Source: Bacteroidota bacterium (GTDB lineage Bacteria > Bacteroidota > UBA10030 > UBA6906). From it: a stretch of DNA of 23,545 nt. A model generated the notes under the pieces. It did no database searches, had not been told where the DNA came from, and saw only the letters and a program-made list of their open reading frames with translations. Shown here piece by piece: positions 7,151-13,447 of this stretch. Numbering within the stretch: position 1 is the first letter of the stretch; each line of letters opens with the position of its first letter. The DNA lies in assembly GCA_016844425.1 (NCBI GenBank), contig JAERML010000002.1, positions 1-23,545 on the forward strand, read 5' to 3'. Position numbers and translations under genes: made by a program.

Positions 7151-9517
7151 ATGGCAAAGAAGAAGATAGCAAAACTCGTCGAGAAAGTGACCCGTCCGAC
7201 GAACGGCACCGGTGCCCCACCCAAGAAGAAGAGAACGAGGAAGCCGGTCGTCATCGAGCCGAATGGCAGGGCGTTGATTGTTGTTGAGTCTCCAGCCAAA
7301 GCAAAGACCATCAACAAGTATCTTGGCAAGGACTACGTGGTGGAAGCCTCCGTGGGTCACATCAAGAATCTGCCGAAGAGCAAGATCGGTATCGACGTTG
7401 AGAATGGCTTCACCCCCGAGTATGAGACAATCAAGGGTAAGGACGAAGTCATCGCACGGTTGCGTGATCACGCGGGAAAAGCAAGTGCGGTGTACATTGC
7501 CACGGACCCTGACCGGGAAGGGGAAGCGATTGGGTGGCACATTGCCAAAGAGATCGAGGACAAGAACACCAACGTCTACCGCGTCCTTTTTCATGAAATC
7601 ACCGAGCGCGGCATCGCAGAAGCGATGCAGCATCCGATGAAGATCAACGAGAATCTGGTGAACTCGCAGCAGGCGCGTCGTGCCATGGACCGCCTTGTCG
7701 GGTACAAGATATCCCCCTTTGTCTGGAAGACGGTGTTCTATGGACTTTCCGCCGGACGAGTGCAGTCGGTTGCTGTCCGTGTGATTTGCGAACGGGAGGA
7801 AGCGATCAACTCGTTTATGCCTGAGGAATACTGGTCGATTGTGGCGGAGTTCGAGGTTGCTGGTAGTGATCCATTCCTGACCAAGCTTTTCAAAGTGGCA
7901 GGGGATGACCCGACGATCGGTGACGCAACGACTGCAGAAGGGTACGTCGCGGACATCCGGAAGCAGTCTTACGCAATTTCTGATCTCCAGAGAAAGCCCG
8001 TCCGGCGAAATCCCCCGGCCCCATTCATCACGAGCACATTGCAGCAGGAAGCGGCCCGCCGGCTTCGCTTTACGTCGAAGCGGACCATGATGCTTGCACA
8101 GAAGCTCTATGAAGGTATCGAGTTGGGAGAAGAAGGCCGCGTTGGATTGATCACCTACATGAGAACAGACTCAACACGCTTGAGTGAAGATGCCGTGAAG
8201 GAAGTCAGGGAGTACATCTACAACAATTACGGGAAGGAGTACCTTCCGCATGAACCCCGACTGTTTAAGAAGGGGAAGAGCTCGCAGGATGCCCACGAGG
8301 CAATTCGTCCAACGTATGCCAAGTACGCCCCAAAGGTGGTGAAGAAGTACCTTGACCCGGAGATGTTTGAGCTCTATGAGCTCATCTGGAATCGGTTTGT
8401 GGCCTGCCAAATGAGCGCGGCGGTCTTCGACCAGCTTACGGTGGATGTCAAGGGTGGCGATTACCTTTTCCGCGCAACCGATACAATGCCTCAGTTCCGC
8501 GGGTTTCTTCAAGTGTATGATGACGTAGTGGATGAGACCGAGAAGTCCGGCGACGAAGATCCTGTCTCAAAGTTGCCGACGACGCTGAAGATGGCAGATC
8601 GGGCCTCCTTGACGAATCTCATCCCGAACCAACACTTCACAAAACCTCCCGGACGATTCACAGAAAGCAGTCTGGTGAAAGAACTGGAAGCCCAGGGAAT
8701 CGGACGCCCCAGCACGTATGCACTGATTGTGGATACGATTCAGGCGCGCAAGTATGTTGAGCAGCGAGAGCGTCGGCTTTATCCCACGGAGTTGGGCATC
8801 GCCGTAAACAGGCTCCTCGTGCAAAACTTTCCGCACTTGTTTAATGTGGCATTCACCGCGAGGATGGAGGAAGAACTGGACACCATTGCTGCAGGGAAGC
8901 AGAGTTATCGGAAGGTGATGGAAGATTTCTATCATCCCTTTATCAAAGATGTAGAGGGGGTGGACAAGAAGAGCGCTGCGATCAAGAAATCGTTGCAGGA
9001 GAAGACTGAGGAGGTCTGTGAGCTCTGCGGAAAACCGATGATCATCAAGTGGGGACGGAATGGCCGTTTCATGGCGTGCAGTGGATATCCGTCCTGTAAG
9101 AACACGCGCCCTTTGCCAGGCGAACAGGAACAGACCAAACACATGGCCGGCATGAAGTGCGAACTATGTGGCGCCGATATGCTCGTTAAAGGTGGAAGAT
9201 ACGGTGCGTTCATGGGTTGTTCGAACTATCCAACATGTAAGAACACCAAACCGATCTCCATCGGAGTAGCGTGCCCCAAATGCAAGGATGGCTATGTCAT
9301 CGAGCGAAAGACGAAGCGGAAACGCATTTTCTACGGGTGTTCTCGATACCCCGATTGCGATTTCGCCTCGTGGGATAAGCCGGTCGCCCGCGCATGCGAC
9401 ACCTGTGGAAACGCGTACATGGTAGTGAAGTTTAGCCAGACACGGGGGGACTATCTGACCTGCCCGTCGTGCAAAGCTGAAATTGCAAAAGAAGAACCCG
9501 TCGAACGGGAAACCTGA
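7151..9517 (+). CDS. topA: DNA topoisomerase I (type IA)
   Basis: This 788-residue enzyme relaxes negative supercoils by single-strand passage. After a lysine-rich N-terminal extension (about residues 1-38, including PKKKRTRK) comes the Toprim domain with Glu46 (VVESPAKAK) and DPDREGE (Asp119, Asp121). The catalytic tyrosine is Tyr336 in YMRTDSTR. The C-terminal part carries four tetracysteine modules between residues 623 and 774 (three CxxC ... CSxYPxC units and a final CDTC ... CPSC unit), which typically help bind single-stranded DNA and RNA polymerase. The ATG follows immediately on the smg stop and has no clear ribosome-binding site, so translational coupling is likely. xerC follows after 20 bases, an arrangement resembling the topA-xerC neighbourhood of other bacteria. 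Confidence 0.97.
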   Translation: MAKKKIAKLVEKVTRPTNGTGAPPKKKRTRKPVVIEPNGRALIVVESPAKAKTINKYLGKDYVVEASVGHIKNLPKSKIGIDVENGFTPEYETIKGKDEVIARLRDHAGKASAVYIATDPDREGEAIGWHIAKEIEDKNTNVYRVLFHEITERGIAEAMQHPMKINENLVNSQQARRAMDRLVGYKISPFVWKTVFYGLSAGRVQSVAVRVICEREEAINSFMPEEYWSIVAEFEVAGSDPFLTKLFKVAGDDPTIGDATTAEGYVADIRKQSYAISDLQRKPVRRNPPAPFITSTLQQEAARRLRFTSKRTMMLAQKLYEGIELGEEGRVGLITYMRTDSTRLSEDAVKEVREYIYNNYGKEYLPHEPRLFKKGKSSQDAHEAIRPTYAKYAPKVVKKYLDPEMFELYELIWNRFVACQMSAAVFDQLTVDVKGGDYLFRATDTMPQFRGFLQVYDDVVDETEKSGDEDPVSKLPTTLKMADRASLTNLIPNQHFTKPPGRFTESSLVKELEAQGIGRPSTYALIVDTIQARKYVEQRERRLYPTELGIAVNRLLVQNFPHLFNVAFTARMEEELDTIAAGKQSYRKVMEDFYHPFIKDVEGVDKKSAAIKKSLQEKTEEVCELCGKPMIIKWGRNGRFMACSGYPSCKNTRPLPGEQEQTKHMAGMKCELCGADMLVKGGRYGAFMGCSNYPTCKNTKPISIGVACPKCKDGYVIERKTKRKRIFYGCSRYPDCDFASWDKPVARACDTCGNAYMVVKFSQTRGDYLTCPSCKAEIAKEEPVERET

Positions 9518-9537
9518 TCAATGCCCTGACCTGCCGC

Positions 9538-10434
9538 ATGGAGCACGACGTCCGCACATATCTTCAATACCTGCGGAAAGAACGGAACTACTCCCCGCAT
9601 ACCATTGCAGCATATGAGAATGATCTGCGTCAGTTTGAAGAGTATCTCGGCCGTGTTTCTGAGAAAGGAGCGATATCACTCCGCGGGATTGACCGGGGAA
9701 CCATTCGGGGCTTTCTGGGGGGTCTTCTCGAACAGGGGTTCTCCAAAAGAAGTGTCGCCCGAAAGCTCGCCTGCCTGAAATCATTCTTCAAGTACCTCTG
9801 CAAGGTCCATCGTCTTGATTGTAACCCTGCTGCTAATGTCGCGTCCCCCAAACTCGAACGTCGGTTGCCACAATTCTTGGACGAAGACACGGTCACCAGG
9901 CTGATGGACCAACCGGATAGATCCACCCTCAAAGGGATACGCGACGCTGCAATTCTGGAGTTGTTCTACGGAACCGGAATCCGTCTCAGCGAGTTGATTT
10001 ATTTGAAGGTTGGCGACGTGGATATCGCAAACGGTACGATCAAAGTGACGGGTAAGGGAAGCAAGGATAGAATCGTCCCCTTTGGCCGTCCTGCACGGAA
10101 GGCACTTGATGTCTATCTTTTGCGGCGCCGGGAATTCGTGGGAAAGATTGCAGACACGGGAATCCTGTTTCTCGGTGCTCGTGGAAAAAGGATGAATCCG
10201 AAGGGAATCAACGTTTTGATGAACACCTACATCGGGAAAGTGTCAGAAATAGAGAAGAAGAGTCCTCATGTGTTACGACACACATTTGCCACACATTTAC
10301 TGAACCGGGGTGCTGACTTGAGAGCAGTGAAGGAATTGTTGGGGCACGAGAGCCTCTCCACTACTCAGGTTTACACACACGTCAGTGTGGATCGGCTGAA
10401 AAAAGTCTACGCGCAGGCCCATCCCAAGGCGTGA
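9538..10434 (+). CDS. xerC: Tyrosine recombinase XerC
   Basis: This 298-residue protein is a site-specific recombinase of the XerC/XerD type, which resolves chromosome dimers at dif during division. The N-terminal SAM-like core-binding domain covers about residues 1-90. The catalytic domain has the full active site: Arg149 (GTGIRLSEL), Lys173 (TGKGSKDR), His244 and Arg247 (HVLRHTFATH), His270 (LLGHESLSTTQ) and nucleophile Tyr279 (VYTHVS). The C terminus AQAHPKA resembles the XerC/D ending. Its place after topA favours XerC over XerD, but sequence alone does not settle it. It lies 20 bases after topA and 33 before the hibernation factor. No att sites or cargo genes surround it, arguing against a mobile-element integrase. 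Confidence 0.92.
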   Translation: MEHDVRTYLQYLRKERNYSPHTIAAYENDLRQFEEYLGRVSEKGAISLRGIDRGTIRGFLGGLLEQGFSKRSVARKLACLKSFFKYLCKVHRLDCNPAANVASPKLERRLPQFLDEDTVTRLMDQPDRSTLKGIRDAAILELFYGTGIRLSELIYLKVGDVDIANGTIKVTGKGSKDRIVPFGRPARKALDVYLLRRREFVGKIADTGILFLGARGKRMNPKGINVLMNTYIGKVSEIEKKSPHVLRHTFATHLLNRGADLRAVKELLGHESLSTTQVYTHVSVDRLKKVYAQAHPKA

Positions 10435-10467
10435 TGTTCTCCGCAAACGTACTCGAAAGGAATAGCT

Positions 10468-10800
10468 ATGCTGACAAAATTCACAGCGCGTCGTTTCCGC
10501 GCCCGCCAGGAGTTGAAGGAGTTTGCGACCGATGCTGTCAAGAAACTGGACAAGTTCTACGATGGCATTTTTCGTGCTGACGTCATCCTGAGTTTTGAAG
10601 GTGCGACCAAAAACATCAAGATTGCGGAAATAAATCTTCACGTCTTCGGAACCATGTTGACGGCGAGGGAAAAGTCGGAGGATTATCACAAGTCAGTGGA
10701 GTTGGCGGTGGAGAAAATGAACGGACGACTGGCAAAATACAAATCCAAACTTCGCGCAATGGATAAGAGCAAGGTTCGCTCGATGCAGGACAAAGTCTAA
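10468..10800 (+). CDS. hpf: Ribosome hibernation promoting factor, short form (HPF/RaiA family)
   Basis: This 110-residue protein has the S30AE fold. The stretch TARRFRARQELKEFATDAVKKLDKFYDGI starts it, followed by strands carrying IKIAEINLHVFG and the helix SEDYHKSVELAVEKMNGRL. Members bind the 30S subunit in stationary phase, blocking mRNA and tRNA sites. It lacks the C-terminal dimerisation domain of long HPF, so it would act as a short HPF or YfiA-like factor. A clear AAAGGAA lies 7 bases before the ATG. It sits directly before hprK with 21 bases between them. Confidence 0.9.
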   Translation: MLTKFTARRFRARQELKEFATDAVKKLDKFYDGIFRADVILSFEGATKNIKIAEINLHVFGTMLTAREKSEDYHKSVELAVEKMNGRLAKYKSKLRAMDKSKVRSMQDKV

Positions 10801-10821
10801 ACCACTTCGCCCAGGCTACAA

Positions 10822-11829
10822 ATGAAGATCGACAGGAAAAAGGAGACCCGGAAGAAGGGAATCACGGTCGGGTTTCTCTTTGAAACGACGAAAGAACGTT
10901 TCAAGCTGAAACTGCTGAACGGTGAGAGGGGGTTTGAGAATTCGATCAAGGATAAGAACCTGCATAGACCGGGATTGGCGCTTGCGGGGTATGTGGAGCT
11001 CTTTACTTATGACCGAGTGCAGATCATCGGGAACACCGAGATCCGTTACTTGAATTCGTTGCTTCCTGCCGACAGGAAATCTGCATTCATGGCGTTGCTG
11101 GAATTTAAGATGCCGTGCATCATCCTGACGAATGGCAACAAGTTAGAGGATGAATTTCTTGAGGCGGCATCTGCGAAGCAGATCCCGGTGTTCGGCACGC
11201 CGTTCGAAACCACCAAGATAGCATATTTCCTCGCTGACTTCCTCGACGACCAGTTTGCATTGCAAATCGTTCTACACGGGTCGTTTGTGGATGTGTATGG
11301 CGTTGGTGTTCTTCTTGCAGGGAGGTCGGGAATCGGGAAAAGCGAGATCGCGCTTGACCTGCTGGAACGGGGCCATCGTCTCGTTGCCGATGACGTGGTG
11401 ATGGTGACGAGAAAAGGAGAGGGAATCCTGATGGGCGCAGGAACCGATTTGGTGAAGCACTTTATGGAGATCCGCGGATTGGGCCTGATAGACGTCCGCA
11501 GTATGTTCGGCGTCAGGGCGATTCGATTTCAGAAGAGAGTGGAACTTGTCGTGGAATTGGAGGAATGGAAGCCGGCACACGACTATACACGTACCGGGCT
11601 GGATGATGAGAACATTTCCATCCTTGACGTAGAGATTCCGCTTGTTAAGCTTCCCATCTTCCCAGGAAAAAACGTCACAGTCATCACCGAAGTCATTGCC
11701 CTCAACTATCTCCTCAAACATTACGGCTACGACGCGGCGAAGGAGTTCTCCAAAAGACTGGAGACCGTCATTGGGGAGAAACGAAAGGGGAACAGAGCCA
11801 TCCAGTACTTTGAGCACGACTTTGAATAG
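10822..11829 (+). CDS. hprK: HPr kinase/phosphorylase
   Basis: This 335-residue bifunctional enzyme phosphorylates, and dephosphorylates, the regulatory serine of HPr, linking carbon status to gene control. The N-terminal domain (about 1-140) is followed by the P-loop GRSGIGKS (167-174), His152 in the conserved LHGS, Asp190/Asp191 (VADD), and the family signature from MEIRGLGLIDVR (215-226). All residues needed for kinase and phosphorylase activity appear intact. No HPr, EI or sugar-specific PTS gene is present in this window. In many FCB and other Gram-negative genomes, HprK works in an incomplete, regulatory PTS. It is probably co-transcribed with hpf, 21 bases upstream. A pyrimidine-rich stretch after the stop shows no clear stem, so no terminator is called. 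Confidence 0.95.
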   Translation: MKIDRKKETRKKGITVGFLFETTKERFKLKLLNGERGFENSIKDKNLHRPGLALAGYVELFTYDRVQIIGNTEIRYLNSLLPADRKSAFMALLEFKMPCIILTNGNKLEDEFLEAASAKQIPVFGTPFETTKIAYFLADFLDDQFALQIVLHGSFVDVYGVGVLLAGRSGIGKSEIALDLLERGHRLVADDVVMVTRKGEGILMGAGTDLVKHFMEIRGLGLIDVRSMFGVRAIRFQKRVELVVELEEWKPAHDYTRTGLDDENISILDVEIPLVKLPIFPGKNVTVITEVIALNYLLKHYGYDAAKEFSKRLETVIGEKRKGNRAIQYFEHDFE

Positions 11830-11905
11830 CCAGTAATTCTTTCCGCCCAGCCCCCTTTTTACCTCTTTCTGCCAATCTTGCAGTTATGAGCCGCAGAAAA
11901 TTTCC

Positions 11906-11934
11906 TTGACAAACGGCTGTTTATGTGTTATCAT
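11906..11934 (+). promoter_or_regulatory. Near-consensus sigma70-type promoter of the M23 peptidase gene
   Basis: TTGACA (11906-11911) and TATCAT (11929-11934) are 17 bases apart. The predicted start near 11941 gives a leader of about 111 bases before the ATG at 12052. It lies in the 222-base gap after hprK, the largest in the window. Confidence 0.75.
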
Positions 11935-11948
11935 TCCCCTGCATTTTT

Positions 11949-11985
11949 GGAATGGGACTTGTATCACATTCCGGAAGAGAATTCC
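11949..11985 (+). repeat. Short inverted and direct repeats in the M23 peptidase leader
   Basis: GGAATG (11949-11954) can pair with CATTCC (11967-11972). A second ATTCC copy (11981-11985) lies 13 bases after the first (11968-11972), and GGAA (11973-11976) can pair with TTCC (11982-11985). The two folds share bases, so they could be alternatives. The segment begins about 8 bases into the predicted transcript. Stems are only 4-6 base pairs, so function is uncertain. Confidence 0.3.
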
Positions 11986-12051
11986 ACAAAGACAACCCGA
12001 AATCGTGGATAAGGGAATCGGAGACATCCGAGCCAATAAGGCAATTCTGCC

Positions 12052-13008
12052 ATGCTGAAGAACATGAAATTCTTTGTCTTCTCGGACTCGGGCCTTGAGC
12101 TTAGAGAGATTCGCTATTTCAAGCTCAAGCTGATCGGCTCAAGCCTCGCCTTGGGTTTGTTTGTCATAGGGGCAGTTCTGATTGTGAACTTCCTTTCAAA
12201 CGATCTGCTCAGGCTTGGGTACGACAGGATGTCCGTGTTGAACGCGGAGAACAAGATCTTGAAGGACCAGTTGAACGAGATCTCTCGTCGGATGAATACG
12301 GTACAACGAGGGCTGGCAAGCCTTGCAGACAGGGGCAACGAGCTTCGTTTGATGGTTGATCTGTCAACCATTGACCCAGAAACGCGAGAAGCAGCAATTG
12401 GTGGAACCATCAAGACCTCAGAGTTCCCGTTCCTGTCGGAGGAAGCCTCCACAGTGTTGAACAACTCCCGACAATTGCTTGACCAATTGGCAAGGGAAGT
12501 GAAGCTCCAGCAAGCAAGCTACGAAGATATTTACAAGCGTTACGAGTACAACAAGAAGTTCTTCAACCACCTTCCCGCGATCAAACCGGCGACTGGTTAT
12601 TACAGTGTCAACGGGTTTGGCATGCGCGTGCATCCTGTTCTGAGAGTCTATAGAATGCACGAAGGCATCGACGTCATCAATGATGTCGGGACGAATATTT
12701 TTTGCACTGGGGATGGTGTTGTCCGGTATGCAGGAAGGACCCAAGGTGGCTATGGAGCCGTTGTTGAGATTTCGCACGGCTATGGGTACTCAACGCTGTA
12801 TGCGCATCTTTCCAAGATCCTTGTACGTCCGGGTCAGACTGTGCGACGAGGGGAACTTATCGCAAAAAGCGGTCGTTCAGGACTTGTGAGCGGCCCGCAC
12901 CTGCATTACGAGATCCGGTTGAATGGCCGGAAACAAAACCCCGTAGATTACTTCTTTGACGATGTGGACGCTGCCCGGTATCGGACAGCCTTGGCGAGCA
13001 CACAGTAG
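12052..13008 (+). CDS. Membrane-anchored M23 family metallopeptidase (LytM/NlpD-like)
   Basis: This 318-residue protein is predicted to be a peptidoglycan endopeptidase or an amidase activator at the inner membrane facing the periplasm. A single transmembrane segment lies at about 28-48, followed by a coiled coil (about 57-95) and a second helical stretch (130-170). The LytM domain (about 180-305) has all zinc and catalytic residues: His203 and Asp207 (HEGID), His252 (YAHLS), and His283/His285 (GPHLHYEI), so it looks like an active enzyme rather than a degenerate activator. The ATG at 12052 is used; ATG 12064 is an alternative four residues in. It has a strong dedicated promoter and a repeat-containing leader. 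The small DUF2795 gene follows after 107 bases, up to the terminator at 13386. Confidence 0.93.
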   Translation: MLKNMKFFVFSDSGLELREIRYFKLKLIGSSLALGLFVIGAVLIVNFLSNDLLRLGYDRMSVLNAENKILKDQLNEISRRMNTVQRGLASLADRGNELRLMVDLSTIDPETREAAIGGTIKTSEFPFLSEEASTVLNNSRQLLDQLAREVKLQQASYEDIYKRYEYNKKFFNHLPAIKPATGYYSVNGFGMRVHPVLRVYRMHEGIDVINDVGTNIFCTGDGVVRYAGRTQGGYGAVVEISHGYGYSTLYAHLSKILVRPGQTVRRGELIAKSGRSGLVSGPHLHYEIRLNGRKQNPVDYFFDDVDAARYRTALASTQ

Positions 13009-13104
13009 CTGTATATTCGCCGGCACACCCGCCGGGGTCGGATGTGGTCGAACTGCAATGCCCAACTGCACGCAACACAACGTGAACTATCGCAATCATT
13101 GTTT

Positions 13105-13118
13105 GAGGTGAGAAATTG
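13105..13118 (+). promoter_or_regulatory. Ribosome-binding site that sets a TTG start
   Basis: GAGGTGAG (13105-13112) ends three bases before TTG 13116, the best-placed ribosome-binding site for the small gene here. The next ATG (13128) would be 15 bases from it, which is too far, so TTG is the preferred start. Confidence 0.5.
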
Positions 13119-13340
13119 ATCTGGACGATGGAACTGGCTTCGTACCTGGATGACGCACCGTGGCCGGCGACCAAAGACGAACTTATAGATTACGCTGTGC
13201 GGACCGGTGCTCCGGTCGAAGTGGTGGAGAACCTCCAGGAGCTTGAAGACAGTGAAGAGCCGTATGAAAGCATGGAGGAGATCTGGCCCGATTATCCGAC
13301 CGACGAAGACTTTTTCTTTGAAGACGAAGGTGAATACTAG
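13116..13340 (+). CDS. Small acidic DUF2795-like protein
   Basis: This 74-residue protein is very acidic, ending in an Asp/Glu/aromatic tail (PTDEDFFFEDEGEY). Its core, LDDAPWPATKDELIDYA followed by RTGAPVEVVENLQEL, resembles DUF2795, a small helical domain of unknown function named for its ATKDEL-like helix. It is likely cytosolic; no signal peptide is present. The TTG start at 13116 is set by a well-placed GAGGTGAG and yields MIWTMELASY as N terminus. Starting at ATG 13128 would remove four residues. A strong terminator lies 45 bases after the stop. An extremely acidic small protein could act as a nucleic-acid mimic or a binding partner, but nothing here shows that. Confidence 0.8.
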   Translation: MIWTMELASYLDDAPWPATKDELIDYAVRTGAPVEVVENLQELEDSEEPYESMEEIWPDYPTDEDFFFEDEGEY

Positions 13341-13385
13341 TCGTCCGTTTCCGTTGATTCTCTGGAGCAAAATTGCTACCATACC

Positions 13386-13413
13386 AACCCAACCAAGACG
13401 GCTGGGTTTTTTT
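13386..13413 (+). terminator. Strong intrinsic terminator
   Basis: AACCCAACC (13386-13394) pairs with GGCTGGGTT (13400-13408) with one mismatch around an AAGAC loop, and the stem runs into T7 (13407-13413). It ends the M23/DUF2795 transcript and lies inside the upstream part of the open frame of the Omp85 gene. The Omp85 start must therefore be downstream of it. Confidence 0.82.
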
Positions 13414-13447
13414 GTGTTGCTTTTTCACGAAGGCTTATACCGAACTC

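Noticed and set aside
7130..7633. Minus-strand frame opposite the start of topA
   Set aside because: Shadow of topA coding sequence with no recognisable domain.
9538..10434. Tyrosine recombinase as an integrase of a mobile element
   Set aside because: It has XerC-type length and ending and sits among core genes with no tRNA, attachment repeats or cargo genes nearby.
11830..11905. Pyrimidine-rich stretch after hprK as an intrinsic terminator
   Set aside because: It has a C and T run but no stem before it.
13019..13036. CCGGC/GCCGG hairpin after the M23 peptidase gene
   Set aside because: No T run follows and the stem is short, so it is not called a terminator; it could be an attenuator but nothing supports this.
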